DNA from: Crocodylus rhombifer
Taxonomy: Eukaryota; Chordata; Crocodylia; Crocodylidae
Direction of reading: 5' to 3'
Length of the DNA stretch: 64,000 nt
Assembly (NCBI GenBank): GCA_038503035.1
Contig: JAVSML010001008.1
Span: forward strand, 439,164-503,163
Under the pieces are notes generated by a model. That model had not been told where the DNA came from. It made no database searches and saw only the letters and a program-made list of their open reading frames with translations. Below are positions 34,509 through 48,284 of the stretch, piece by piece; the first letter of the stretch is position 1; each line of letters starts with the position of its first letter. The position numbers and the translations under genes are program-made.

Positions 34509-36105
34509 ATTTCATAGTTTCATAGTTAGTAGGGTCAGAAGGGACCTGAGCAGATCATCAAGTCCGACCCCCTGTCATGGCAGGAAAGAGTGCTGGGGTC
34601 AAGTGACCCCAGCAAGCTGTTCATCTAGCCTCCTCTTAGAGACCCCCAGGGTACGGGCCAGCACCACTTCTCTTGGAAGTTGGTTCAAGATCCTAGCCAC
34701 CCTGATTGTGAAGTAGCGCCTCCTGATATCTAGCCTAAATCTACGTTCTCCCAGCTTGTGACCGTTATTCCTGGGCATTCCTGGTAGTGTTCAGGGGAAA
34801 AGGGACTCCCCCAGTGCCTGCTGGTCCCCTCTGACTAGTTTGTAACAGGCCACTAGATCCCCCCTTCTCTTGTGGAGGCTGAATAGGTTCAGGTCCCGTA
34901 GTCTCTGCTCGTAGGGCCTGCCCTGCTGCCCCCGATCATGCGAGTGGCCCTCCTCTGGACCCTCTCCATGTTGTCCACATCCCTCCTGAAGTGAGGCGCC
35001 CAGAACTGGATGCAGTACTCCAACTGCAGCCTGATCAGTGTCGCATAGAGGGGGAGGATCACCTCCTTGGACCTGCTCGAGATGCATCTGTGGATGCATG
35101 ACAAGGTACGGTTGGCCTTCCTGACTGCATCCCCACACTGCCGGCCCATGTTCATCTTGGCGTCAGTGATGACTACAGATCCTTTTCTGCCTCTGCACTG
35201 ACAAGAAGGGAGTTCCCCAGCCTGTATGTATGGTGCTGGTTCTTCCTCCCCAGGTGCAGCACCTTGCACTTGTCAGTGTTGAATCCCATCCTATTCTCAT
35301 CCACCCACCCCTGTATCCTGTCTAGGTCCAATTGTAGCTTATTCCTTCCTTCTAGCATGCCCACATCCCCCCACATCTTAATGTCATCAGCAAATTTGAA
35401 CAGGGTGCTTTTTACCCCCTTGTCCAAATCACTGATGAAGATGTTGAACAGCACGGGCCCGAGGACCGAGCCCTGCGGAACACCACTGCTCACATCCCTC
35501 CAGGTTCAAAATGACCCATCCACTACTACTCTCTGGGTGCGGCCCTCCAGCCAGTTGGCGATCCATTTGACTGTGTAGGTGTTGACACCACAGTCCCCCA
35601 GTTTCTTAATGAGAACAGGCTGAGAGACAGTGTCGAAGGCTTTCCGAAAGTCCAGGGAGACTATGTCCACTGCTACCCCTGCATCTAAGGATATCTCCCC
35701 TGCTGGCCCCTCATGGACATGTGCCAGAATAATTCTCTCAAAAAGCTTACCCAGGATTGAGGTAAGACTAACCAGCCTATAGTTTCCCAGGTCCTCCTTC
35801 CTCCCCTTTTTGAAGATGGGAACCACATTGGCCCTTTTCCAGTCCTCTGGCACCACACCAGAGCAGCACGAGTGCTCGGAAACCTGTGCCGGGGTCCCGC
35901 AATGACCGCAGCTAATTCCTTCAGTACTCTAGGATGAAGATTGTCCAAACCAGCTGATTTGAATACATCCAGTCCCTCCAGAAGTTCCCTAACTAGTTCC
36001 TCACTAATCCTTGGCCTAGGTGCACCTCCCCAGGTGTAAGGGAGGCCTGGGGGTGGGGGGCTATTCTGGTCCCGCTCAAGAAAATTGAGGCAAAGAAGTC
36101 ATTAA
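34509..36105 (-). mobile_element. CR1 LINE, 5'-truncated, reverse-transcriptase region visible
   Basis: The 3' end is at the left: two copies of tttcatag (34510-34525), i.e. a CTATGAAA tail on the minus strand, then agtagggtcagaagggacct gagcagatcatc. Minus-strand frames cover ORF2 from RT block 2 to the C-terminus. 35506-35856 has LGNYRLVSLTSILGKLFERI and DIVSLDFRKAFDTVS. 35173-35493 has SSGVPQGSVLGPVLFNIFIS with the catalytic FADD, and DKCKVLHLGRKNQ. 34889-35269 has ANRTLSCIHRCISSRSKEV and QLEYCIQFWAPHFRRDVDN. Several frameshifts and a deletion near 34910 break the frame, so it is inactive. The 5' end stops in the region before RT near 36105. It is the youngest-looking LINE in the window. 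Confidence 0.92.
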
Positions 36106-36652
36106 ATAGCTGTGTGTATAGCATTCTGAATGAAATCTTGGTTTGCAGTTCTTTGAAATATCTGCAGTGAATGGGAACTGGAGGTTGTGTTTGATAACTT
36201 AGAAAGAATGAAGGTTAGATTACCTATTCTACCTCTGACTAAAAATTAACTGATAGAGCCTTTATATTTTTGTTGAATTTTTACCTTCTAAATGCAACCC
36301 TTATAAAACTAATCTTTTATTGCCAAAGTAAGTACCTTTTTAGTAGAATGGAAACATGATGTTTATCTATCAACCTGAGTAGGAGGGTGGTTATGCAATA
36401 AGTCAGTTATTTTGCAGAAAAGTATAAATACCTGCAGTAAAATCTTGCCCCATTTAAGTCAGTGGCGAAACTCCTGCTGACTTCATTAATCCAGGATATT
36501 ACTTTATTTCATATCCATCATATTTCTCGTGGACCTATAGCATCTATGTGCCTTGTAATATAATAGCAAGTGAAAGGAGGGGGAGATTAATTTTAATATA
36601 ACTAATAAAACCAGAAGTATCCCTACTCAGACTGTATCTTGTTCCATATTTA
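36106..36652. other. AT-rich intron, nothing recognised
   Basis: No frames, repeats or terminal motifs seen. Confidence 0.5.
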
Positions 36653-37821
36653 CTGCATTTACTGTACCAAAATATTTTAATTCAAGTATAAAATGACACT
36701 GAATATAAGATGACCCTTCAATAATTAGATTCTCTATATGGAAAATGTATACATTTGTTATAATTTTCCAGATATGGAATCTAATTATTGGAGGGTTGCC
36801 TTGAATTTCCCCCTCCCACTTTTACAGCAAGGAACATAAATCTGGGGAGTCAGGTAACCCCTTAGCTCTTTATACTCTGCCCCCCTTTCCCACCCCTCCC
36901 TTTACTATCAGACCCTGCTCTTTCTGAGTACATGGAAGTGAGGGGGGAAGTTGCATATAGGCAAGTTACTACATGTATCCGTAGACATAGTTTGGGCAGA
37001 ATTTATGCAGTTTACCTTTTTTAAAACTGCTGCAAATTTTTGCACAGGCAATCCATAAACACACTTTTGAACACTTTGACACCTGCTTATATATAGTACA
37101 ACTACTCATGTTATTAGTCCAAAGCCAAAAGGCTTATGGTTTATCATATAGTTCATTGAGTTGAGCCCCAGCAGAGTCCACAGCATTTCAAGTCATGGTG
37201 ATACCACAGCACATCACTGCTCAGGATCTATGTGCCAATTATCCCCATACATGACTGCAACTGGGTGTTCTTGTGACGGGTCCTGGGATGCTGCAAAAAT
37301 GTATAGGCAGGTGAAGGGCAACTCCAGCTCTAACTCATGGTAGGGGCCATGAGAGGCTGAGAGAGATGGAGAGATTCTGGGGGAACTGTTTGGGGCCCCA
37401 TTTGCTGATGTTTGCCAGACATTTAAGGCTGGTGAATAAACAAGAGTAATTGGAAATGGGAAAGAAAGGTGATGTTTAGCCGAGGAAGTAAAATTGTATT
37501 CCATGTAGTGGCTCACAATGATTTGAAAAAGAGTTGGCATTAAGGGGAGTTGTATGCAGTGGGCATTACCTTATGTCTTATTCAGATAGGCTGTACTAAC
37601 CTATCTTTGTGGTAGCTTCCCGTCAGTATGTGGATCAAACGTTTTATACTCATGTATAGTTGGTTGCATTTTAGCAACCTCCTAGTTAATTTCCATTGCT
37701 AAAGCACATGCTGCTTTTGGCATAGCTTGGCATATACTGTCACATGAGGTTTCTGCATCTGCAAATGTAAGACAAGGGACTTCTGTGGGGAAAACTTTGT
37801 CTTGTATTTGAGTAAATACAG
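36653..37821 (+). mobile_element. DNA transposon D, copy 2 (complete)
   Basis: Left end ctgcatttactgta (a short insertion follows before ttcaagtataaaatgac and gaatataagatgaccc). The right end cttgtatttgagtaaatacag in reverse is CTGTATTTACTCAAATACAAG, so the termini are inverted repeats of TATTTACTCAAATATAAGAC type. Length about 1.17 kb. No transposase frame. Superfamily not assigned. Confidence 0.75.
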
Positions 37822-38749
37822 TATATGATGGTAATATATTCAGTTATAGAATGCTACCTAACTGTATGAGGGGTAATTTTATATACAGTTTTATTAAAGC
37901 ATAAAAAACTAGTGGTAAGTGTCCTCTAGGTACTTCAAAGTTCCACCACTTGGGGCAAGGTTTATCTTTGAGGTATCATAGCAGTTTTTGTTACAGTAAT
38001 GTGTGACTGCTCCACAGAGATAAAATGACCAATTTTCAGTCCTCCAGCATCCCAGGATGTGCCACCCCCTCCCCCACCTCCTGCTCTGTGTCAACAAACT
38101 TTCCAACCAGTCAAAACTTTACTGACACCAAGCCAGCTCATCTTCCTGCCCCCAAGGAGTGTGACCCTCCCTCCCCAGGGATTGTAACCCCATACAAGCA
38201 ATGCAAGCAGCCAGCTATTACCAAGCTACTGACCTTTTCAACCACAGATAATGAGAGGCAGAGAATCAACCAAGAGGAAATGCATTTTCTCACTGCTGCC
38301 ACTCCCCTGAGGCAGTACAACCCCTTCTTCCTGGTTTTACAACCCCCTGCCTCCCTCCTGACCAAAACCCAATTCATTAATACTTGAGGCTTTTCTTATT
38401 TTTATTTTGTTTCTATATTGTTTAATTGTTTCTATATTGTTAATTTTATTCTTCCGGGTTTATTTCTTTCATTTTGCTTCAGTGACTTTTATTCCTTCAT
38501 TTCATACTGCCTCTCCCTTTCAGCCTACCTCTCCCATTCCACCCCCACCTAAAAGAGGTGTCCTGGTTTCCCAGCCTTCCAGTAGCAAGTCACCATTGTG
38601 CAGGTCAGAGATATTAAGCTTAATGTTTGACTGCTCAAAGCTCCCTTAAAAATTAAGACGACTTAACATTCCACAGCACTTACATGTTGCCCCGAGGCTA
38701 TCTGAATGACACCCTCAGTTTATGACTCATTCCTCTTGAGGCTGGGGGC

Positions 38750-38900
38750 ATGGTGGCAGCGAGCAGGGACCACCCATAGGTGGCCGTGGTGAGGACAGGG
38801 TAAGCAGGGACTGCCCGCAGGCAGCTGTAGTGACATCAGTGGTGAGGGCAGGCTGAGTGGGGACTGCCCACAGATGGCTGCAGTGGTGTTGATGGTGTGT
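38750..38900. repeat. Minisatellite-like repeat, 2-3 units
   Basis: agcagggaccacccatagg, then agcagggactgcccgcagg, then agtggggactgcccacag, each followed by tggc/agctg and a gtggtg-like spacer. Units are about 55-60 bp and diverged. Confidence 0.65.
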
Positions 38901-40845
38901 GTGGGGGGGTGATGAGCAGCAAGTATCTGCAGATGCCAGCGGCAGTGTGAACAGCAGCCAATCTTGGGGAGGGGGGGGCACATGCTCCCCCTATGCATTG
39001 TCTATGGCCCACAGGCCAGATCTGGTCCATGAAGCCATTAGAAGAAAAAATCAGAAAACAAGAGTATCTTCTTTTGAGTTTCTTGTGTTCCTCTGCAAGT
39101 CCAACATGCAAACATACTTCATGTCTATTAGTTAAATACTACATTTACAGTGTGTCCCAGCTGGAAACTGGAGGCAGAAAAGATTTCTAGTTCTATGAGG
39201 AATTTATTTTGTGTGCTAATGAATGCCAATATCCACTACCCTCTAAATGCCAGAAACTGGAGGCAAAGCTTATACTTTATAATTTCTGTCTATTGGATTA
39301 ATCAATTGCATATCTGGAAATCATGCTATGTGTTGGCTTGAGAGAAATCAGGCAATCAATCACACTTTTCTTTAAGCACAATAATCAGTATCTCTTTATA
39401 ATTTTTATTGTATATGGAATTGATTTATTTGGCCAGCAGAGGCAGGCAATTACTGCCTGGTGAGTATGCAAACAATAAATAGCTATATCTATAATATAGA
39501 TATAGACTGACTTATATGAAGAAGGATAAAGAGAGGTCTCTTGTATTTGATTTACACTAGGAGGTGGCTGTCAGTTATCTTCTCAATATATGATATATGC
39601 CCTTGAACAGTACATAATCTTTCAGGCCTTGGATATTTCCTCAATCATTGTGAAGCAGTGCTTCCACTGCAGAAAAAATGCAGTGACAAAATTTGTGTAC
39701 AGTCTTAGTTAAAACAGCCCATGACTACCTGAAAAGAGGAATAAAATCACAGCAGTGTGACTGTATGTGTTTACATAAATAGTGGTAATGTTAAAAAAAA
39801 TCATTAATCCTAGGTAGATGGGAGAGGAAAGCACAACATTAATGATAAGAGGTAATTCAGACTTCCTAAGAAAAGACTTGTCTAACTTTTAAATGTTTAA
39901 TAATGAATGCAAGAGAAGAGAACTGCATGATTTCCATCTCTGCAAATCATGGCAGATGCAAGAACCATTTGTTGCTGAGCATCTTAGTAGGCTTATTTGT
40001 TTTGACAGTGTGGAGGTTGCAGAATAATATACTGTCTTTATATTTTATGTGACTGAGCTAAAAGGACACAAATATAGTGGCATTATCAGTTTTCCTCTTT
40101 TAATGCAGGACCATAGGCTATGGTCAATAACAATTTTATCATATGATTTGTTGTTCTGACTTGTGATCTCTTCTTGGTAGGCAGAGTTGCATGTTTTAAA
40201 TGTCTTGCATTCTGTCTAAATGCTGAAAAAAAAATGTATTTCCCTAGTGACACACCTTGAAATTTTTATGAGATTTATTTCTATTGGGCTTAAAACAGTT
40301 TTAGACCTGAATTCAGGAGTGAAGGAATAATTTGCCTACTATGAATGAAAGCAGAAAGTTGTCTTGGAAATTGAAACCTTTTACTGAATTAAATAAAAAT
40401 TAACTAGCTGAAAACAAAGGAACCATATGTCTTTCTGACTTCTACTCCCTACATTAGGTATACAACTGCATGATGCATAATATGAATGTATGCGTGATTC
40501 TGCCTCTCAAAAGACAGTTGGTCTTTTTTTTTTCCTAATTCCTTCTTTTTGGGTTAAAAATTGTTTTTAGGACTATGAATTAGGAGCTCCATTACCATGA
40601 GCCACAAGCAGACACCAAAATTCAAGAAGAAAAGATAGCTTAATCAGTGTAACAGCAAGACCATTTAAAAGGGTACCGGGTAATTAACACCTATGGAATG
40701 AAGAGTTTAGAAGGAATTGGGTACATTATAATAAGCCATGAAGTCAATGGACTTCCTCACTGCTTCCTGAATAGAAACGCTGCTGCCATTGCCAGGCAGT
40801 TGTTTTTAAACTTTAGGTGGATCAGGAATCAAAGGACACTGCTCT

Positions 40846-40891
40846 TTGTGTGTGTGTGTATGTGTGTGCACGTGCGTGCGTGTGTGTGCAT
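40846..40891 (+). repeat. (GT)n microsatellite, interrupted
   Basis: tgtgtgtgtgtatgtgtgtg with cacgtgcgtgcgtgtgtgtg, an impure GT tract. Confidence 0.95.
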
Positions 40892-41415
40892 TCACAAATT
40901 TAATACATTTGTGTTTTAGAATTTCTTCATTAGTCCTGGACTGTATTGTGTTTCCATCCAGTACAGATAAAACCTTTGCTACAACACTGAGCAAGCTGCT
41001 CAGCTAATGTAAATCAGCATTATTCCATAGAAGTTAAATATTAGTATGAGTAGCTTCACTTGAACAATTTGCATTTGAAATCCATCTTTCAGACTGGCAA
41101 TCTAGTTTTGTACACACATAGTTACTTAAAAATGTAAATTAGAAATTAATAGGTTGTAAATGGTTTTTCATGCATATAGTGAGATCAGTATTGTACCCAG
41201 TAAGACATTCTATGGTTAAACAAGACAGTTGTTCAGATCTCATGATGACAATGATCCTTTTGTTGTTTCAGTGGGATAAGTAGGAAATGTCAGTAGTTCC
41301 ATCATTAGCTTCAAGCTTGGGACACCAAATCCCTGCTCTTCCACAGACTTTCTGCAATCTTGAGGAACTCAGACTTTTAATGTCTAAATTCCCTGTTTTG
41401 TAAACTGGGATAAAA

Positions 41416-41986
41416 GGGTGCAGACTGAAGCACAGTTCCCCATTGTAACTGAGAACCCTTTGCAGGAAGTCTCCGGAGTTACAGCAATACCCTGGACCAA
41501 ACGGAAGTTACGGTTGGTTCGTGGGGAGGGAAATCTCGCTGTTGGCTGCCAGCCTACAGCTGGTTTCCCCTGGCAATGGCCCCTGCTCCCTGTGAAAGTG
41601 CAAAATTTTCAGAATGGGAGGGAGAAAAGTAGCAGAGCAGCTCATTTTAGGGGTTCCCTAGCCAGTGCTGGAGAGTGGGGTGAGTGAATTGGAGCCCTCC
41701 CCACCTCCAGCACATCTGCCTCACCCTCCATCAGGAGCTGAAAACCCTCCAGACCAAACTTCTTCCACTCCTTTTCTCCCCTCCCATTCTGCAAACAGCT
41801 CTAGGCTGGCAGGCAGGCAGAGAGAAGTTACAGAAGATGCTCTGTTGAAACACCCCTCATGCAATGAGGCTGCAGATTTTCACCTAAGTGGTCATTTTTA
41901 AAGCTGTCTGCAGCCATGTTTGGTCATGTCTATATACTGCTTTCAGTAACCTGACTGGGCTAAAATTGTCACTTCTGTCTGCACCC
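41416..41986. mobile_element. DNA transposon with GGGTGCAGAC ends, complete copy
   Basis: The left end gggtgcagactgaag and the right end in reverse, gggtgcagacagaag, agree at 14 of 15 positions. Length 571 bp. The flanks offer only aaa on each side as a possible 3-bp target duplication. The interior is purine/pyrimidine-asymmetric, with agaatgggagggag and its near-complement ctcccattctg. A left-truncated relative is at 6165-6631. Confidence 0.65.
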
Positions 41987-44294
41987 AAACCTGCTTACTT
42001 ATTAGCCACTAATACAATGCTATGATAGAAGGGTGTGTATCCAAGGCAGGGTACATATTTTAAAATATATAATCTAGATATATATACAAAAAATAAAATT
42101 CAGATTGCTTTGAAAGCTTCTTGGCTGGTAGTAAATTATAGCATTAGTGTAGGAGTACATTGCTCATCTTTGTAAAGGACTAATAGCCATAAATGCAAAT
42201 GGAGAAGATAAAGTGTGATGACTTGAAACAATGTAAGTATGGCTGGATAAGGTTGTATTTAACTTGTAAGAGCCATAAAAGATCACTTTGTATTATTAAG
42301 CATACTATGTTAACTTTGTGCTGTGCTAAATGGCACAGAATGTTGCACATTATATAAATGAAGCAGAGTCTTATGGATCATGTTATGATAAAAAAATAAT
42401 TCCTGTTTGAATAATTTTTATTTGATTTTTCAGAGCACCAATTTATGTTATTTGTATGTATTTCTGTGCCACTCTGAATTATACTTTCTGGGCACCTCAA
42501 GCTGATAATGAAATAAGCATCACAATTCTGTTATGCAGGGAAGTATTACAATTCCCATTTTACAGCCAGTGACTATGAGGTGTGGAAAGGATTAAGGGAT
42601 TTGTCTGCTGTCACCAGGGAAATCTGTGAAAGCCAGAAAAGAATACAACTCTCTTGACACCTAATTCTCTGCTATCTATTTCAGATAATATTGGGTATGA
42701 ATAGCATATTTTGTATATGTATGAGTATGAGCAGCATATTTTAATGAGGGTGAGTAGGGTCCCAGCCCCAGATACCAATTTAGAGCACGCACCAGACTAA
42801 TGGCCCCCTGGAAGCCTATGACATAGGGCTGCTGCAGTCAGTGTCCAGTGAGCTCATCCCTGGGCTGCAAAAGCCCAAGTTTGCACTGCTGTAATAGTAG
42901 CAGCCATCGTCAGAGTATGGAGTGCCCAGACCAGGGCAGGGCAGGCAAACCTGCGCCCCACAGCAGTTAGCATAATAGCCCTTCCTCCTGGTTCTGCCCA
43001 GGATGCCAAAGCAGCTCATTACTCCTCTATGGGTAATACTTTTGTATGATAAAAAATACCATATATTCTTGTATATAACACACATCTTAAAAAAACAACC
43101 CTGCTGCTGGAAATGGTAGTGAACATTATATGCAAAAAAATGTGGTAAGAGCAGTTTCTGCTTTACTGTAGAAAAGTGACAGTAAAATCTGCATGCAACT
43201 CACAGGAAGAAGAACAATGAGTAGCCTCAGGTCCTTAGCTACTGCTACTCAGTTACTTACTACAAGGAAAGATCTTTTTTTTCTGCATGCTGCCTTCCAA
43301 AAACAAGATATACATTTTATTCTGGGCTGCATGGTATGCAAGAAAATGCAGTATGTTTCCTGTTGTATTGTATTACAAGATAAAAGTTGTGATGAACTGG
43401 TATTAGATCTTAGGCAAATTTTAGGCTGACTATTTTAAACTTTTAATGCTAAGGAAAAGGAAAAAAAGAGAGAGCTATTCCAAGTACTCTCGGCTCCTGC
43501 TCAAAAACCCTAGAATGCCTAAGTTATCAAAAAGATGACACTCCAACTCTTGCTAAATCCTGTTTTCTCCATTGTTGTCTAGTCACCACTGACCTCCACA
43601 TTTCGCCCATGTGTAGGAGCCTTTGGCAACATGCTTTTTGACAGCTGATAGGAGAAGCAAACAGCGGCACCCTTAGGGTAGCCATTTTACATCTGTTTGT
43701 TCGAGGTGGCACTTCCTTCCTTTCCAGTCAATAAATATTTGTAGCTCTTGTTAATCCATTCCCTTGGCTTGGGGAAGGAAGAATAGCCTCACTAAGGCTT
43801 GATGGATGACCAGATCCTGTATTTTGTGAACTGACAACAATAATGCAGGAAATGAGACAATGGTCCAGGAGTTCTGGCAGTAAGGATCCTGGCTTTTTAT
43901 TATGGCAGCTTCTGCCTGATAGTGGCTCAGATTTCTCACCACCACGTGTCTAGAATTGCAATTTATGAGCAGGCATAAAGAAGACTGTGAACTCCCTAAT
44001 CCTAAAGTTCTTTGTATTGATTGCAGCCCTAATTCTCCTCCCCTGCCAAACTGGCTCTCATTGAACAACCACAGTCACAGTTATTTGGTGCCTTGCTTGC
44101 TGCTGCTTTGAATACTTTTTCTCTTAACATTAAAGCAAAACCTGCTGCTCCTGTCTCAGAAAAGGGAGGAGAAGCAAAGCCAATATTATAAAGTTCAATT
44201 TTATTCCTTCCATTTTCTCCATTTATATTTCTTCTATCCCTCCATATGGTTTCCCATTACTTCCTCTTGTGTATTGCATAACTGAGTTTGAGAA
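41987..44294. other. Intron; GC patch of unknown origin at 42720-43090
   Basis: Mostly AT-rich. The patch 42720-43090 ends in ccatatattcttgtatataacacac, which looks like the terminus of a DNA transposon with tata-rich ends, but no partner end was found. No gene. Confidence 0.45.
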
Positions 44295-45562
44295 TAAATT
44301 TACCTTATTCAGATACAAGACGGGTTTTTTCCCCCAGTTGGCATGAGGGGGAAAAGCCTTTATCTTATAATTGTGTACAAGAAAATGTCATTAAATACTT
44401 TGTCTATCATTAAAATGATGCTAAAAGTAGCATGTGCTTAGCACTGGAAACCAGCTATGAAGCACTTAAATGCAGCCAACAGTGAACAGGACTATAAAAT
44501 GCAGAGTCCACATTGAGCAAAAATGCTGATGGGAACCTATCACAAAGATAGGTTAATGCAGCTTATATGAATAAGACATATGACAGTGCCCATTAAGTGC
44601 GGCCCCCCTCAGTGCTAACTCTGTTTCAAGCGTCATGTGCCATAGCATTGCACTCATTTTGACTTCCTCTTTATTCCCAGAGCTGAGCTGTGTCTTTCTT
44701 TTCCATTTTCAATTATTCCTGTTTCTTTGTTGGCCTTAAATGCCCGGCAAATACCACCAAATGGGGCCCCAGACAGTTCATCCAGTATCTCCCTCTCTCA
44801 GACTGCCGCATATAATTAGTGTGGCCCATGAGATGTAGCCAGACCAGGTCACCCTGCATCTCATCGGTACATACATTTTTCAAGGATCCCAGGACTCATG
44901 ACAAGAATGCCCAATTGCAGTTATGAGTGGGGGCTAATTGGCTCATACCCCACACAAAGGATATATCTGGAATACACACCTATACTGGGCAGTGGGTCAC
45001 CATAGCTTGAAATGTTGACTTTGCTGGGGCCCAGCCCAATGAAGTATGGAGCAAATCACAAGCCTTGGACTTTGGACTAAAGGTCATGCATAGTTTGTAC
45101 TACATATGTAGAAAAAGTGTTGCTCAAAAGTGTGTTTATGGAGCGCCTGTGCTCAAATTTGCAGCATTTAAAAAAAATGTAGCATGCATCAATTCAGGAT
45201 GAACTAACTGTGTGGGTACTATATAAAAATTGCTATAGCCATGTTTAATTTCATGGTTATCGTCTTCAGATTTTTCTCTCACTTCTACATGCTCTGGGAC
45301 AGCAGGGTCTGACAGTACAGAAAGGAGTAAGAGGCTGCCAGGGGAAAAAGTTGGGGGATAGCAGAGAGTAAAAGGGCTACCTGACCACCTAGATTTATGT
45401 TCCCTGCTGTAACAGCGTGAGAGGGACAAATTCAAGGCAAACATCCAATAACTGGATTCTATACCTGGAACATGATAACAAATTTATACATTTTCCATAT
45501 ACAGAATCTAATTAAAGGTGATCCATCTTATAATCAGGATTGTCTTCTATTGGAGTAAATAC
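44295..45562 (-). mobile_element. DNA transposon D, copy 3 (complete, inverted)
   Basis: The reverse complement of the family seen at 36653. On the plus strand the left end is tttaccttattcagatacaa gacggg and the right end is gtcttctattggagtaaatac. It aligns with copy 2 along its whole length, including the region missing from copy 1 (taaaagtagcatgtgctta, gaacctatcacaaagatagg). About 1.27 kb; non-coding. Confidence 0.75.
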
Positions 45563-48284
45563 GTTATTTTAAAAATAGCAGTATACTTAGTGGTTTTGCA
45601 AGAAAATCTCTTTGCTAATGATGCTAGCGTCACACTTCTTACATTAGCTGATGGCTGTAGTCATTATACTTTTTTTAATACTGCGAATAGTTGTTTACTG
45701 TATTGCTGCATTGGATGTGTTCAATTTTTTTTTTTAAATGACTACATGATGTCAGCTAATACTTAGGCTGACCATAAGGAAATCCAGTGCCTGCCTACCT
45801 GCTTGCCTGGCACATCATGCCACTGCACTGCTCTGCCTCCCTGCCAGACTGCACTCCTGTATCTCTAGGACACTCATTTTAATTCACACAAGCCGGCCAG
45901 GACCAGCTTCCGAAATCCAGGCCCATGCCTGCCAAACCACCCAACCACCTGTTCACAGTTTCCCGTGAGGACATATTTCCTATGCTTTAACTCTGAGTTT
46001 TCTTCAGTACTGCTAGAGAAGAGCTACATCCCCTGCCAAAAATTTTATTATCTAACCTATATGAATAAACTTATCTCTTCTGGTGAGATCTGGTTTTAAA
46101 CGTGTTAGCTAAATTGCAAATTAGAAATGTGACACTCAGATTCTTAGTTTATCACAAACAGAAATGTTTTCAAATATTCTCAATGGCACTTATTTTTGTA
46201 GCAGATGTCTATCCATAAGGGAAAAGTTAGTTGTTTAGTAAATATTCCACCTCACGTATTGAACAGCATTATCAAATTATTTATTCAATAGATTTAAAGA
46301 AATATATGGTCCTAATTCCTAGTGTTAATCCAAAATAAGTATAGTGCTTACATGTTGTACACGATGACAGTCAAGCTTGCTTACAGTGCAGGGTATAATC
46401 AGATTTATTTTTCATTTCTGATGCATCCTTATTAAATGTTTCTTTTAACTGTATTATTTATGGTGTCCATCCTCCAACAAAACTGAGAAGTATAGGTATT
46501 CAAGGAGTTCTAGTGAATTCAGTGGGTGTCTTGCTGTCCTGAGGCCTGTTCATTTTTCTCTGCTGAATAATGTATCCCATAAAGCACAAAGCATAGGCAA
46601 GCAATGCAACCTGCCAATCTTGCTGTTGCAACATTGGCTTATGCAATTCTTACTTGGTTTTCTATGATTTTTAGTATTATATTAATCTAATATTTTGCAT
46701 TCTGTTAAGAGTAAGAATTCACTGTACCTTTTGTAAATCATATCACCTGGGTATTTGTCTTGAAGTCTTTAGTTGAATTCATCTTCTGTTATCCTTACAG
46801 GGAATCATGCCTAATTCATTGAATAGCTTGCTTTAAATCATTGGGCCACTTGTCATTAAAGGCTAGGGGTGAATAAGGGGCCTCCTTCTGTTCCCTCTGT
46901 TTTAAGTAATGCTTTCCTAGACAATTCTAAAGAGATTTACTACTGGTTATGCTTGGTCTCGAAAAGTATGTCATAGCAAACAAATTACACTTTGTCCTTC
47001 AGTCAGTCCTTCTGCCTCTCTAGAATGCATATGCTTTTTGATTAAATTCAGTAATATTTACGGAAGAATGTTTTATATGCTTTTTCATGCTTTTTCTTTT
47101 TTTTTTTTTTGTTCCTCCCCAACAAACCTCATATCGCCCTGCCTCTAAATCACTACTGTTGACTAAATATGAGCTCTGTTTATCAATTATTATACAGTAT
47201 CATATAGCTAAAACTTAAATTCCTGTACCTCTACAGTCATTCTGAAACTAACTATAATTTAGAATCAACATTTCATCCCAGGAAACATTGATCATATGAA
47301 CTAATCTTGTTCTAGAGGAGTTGTGTATAAATGCAATATAAAGACTCTCACAGGGTGACAATCAATAGCCTCTAATAAATGTTACTTTTATGGTATAATT
47401 ACGATGTTAATTGCACTGTAATGAGTAACAAAACTACATGTTCAGCAAGTACTAAATGATTTCACAGTAACAACTGTGAATCAGCTGATTGTCAGACTTG
47501 GCTCCAAGAGCCCCAAATCTTGAATGACTTGTGTCATCATTCAGCTTCAAACAGATGAAGGACAGATTAAATCAAATCTGAGAACTAGTGATACACAAGT
47601 TTTCAATCTAAATTATGCACATGCTTATTTCATCTGGAGTTGCTATTTGAAAAAAGCAATGCTTCAGAGCTGAGCTTAGATATTTCTGGCCCTAGCTTGC
47701 AGTCCTGTGACTGACAGGGCTTTCGTTAATAGTGACATGATTTGGGGCTTAAGCCTGAAAGGATGCCCAGGGTCAAAGAAGCATATGATACTGTGAATGT
47801 ATTTTAAGGATACTTAAGGCATTTAATTTGCTCTCCTTTCCTTCAAATTCTTCTATAAGCTTGAGTATCATTTCTCTTCCCACAGTTTGTACTTTTTAAA
47901 CTGCTAAATATAATAGTGACTGTGCGTTTTCTACATCACCAGTATGGTTTCACCATCACCGGGTATGTCATTGAAACTATAGGGCTAGAGTTTGGTTAAC
48001 TTTTGCTTTTTTGGCTCTGTTATAGATTTATTCTTTTCTAGCAAAATCTTTCCTATATTTAGAGAACATAATTAGACACACATAAACAGTAGGATTATTG
48101 GAAAATGGTGTCAGATTAGTCTCTAGAATAAATTTTAAGTGAAGTGCAATGGAATTGTAATACCCGACATTTGAGTTGGTAAAATTTAGGTTCTGCATAA
48201 TGTAGGAAAAATTTTAAACAGCTATTTACAATGTATCAGACAATATTTTTTGTTCAAGAAAAAGGGGTGCTGTGTCTTAATGGC
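45563..48284. other. AT-rich intron, nothing recognised
   Basis: A poly-T run lies near 47096-47110. No frames above 82 codons and no paired terminal repeats. Confidence 0.5.

Larger units (their letters stand above)
37822..41415. other. Intron with minisatellite and microsatellite, otherwise nothing recognised
   Basis: Mostly AT-rich. Around 38050-38600 a C/T-rich stretch gives frames of up to 120 codons without any known motif. Two simple repeats are listed separately. A cggcccgcgggcc-like relic (ggcccacaggccagatctgg) lies at 39007-39026, a typical piece of decayed hAT elements. Confidence 0.5.
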
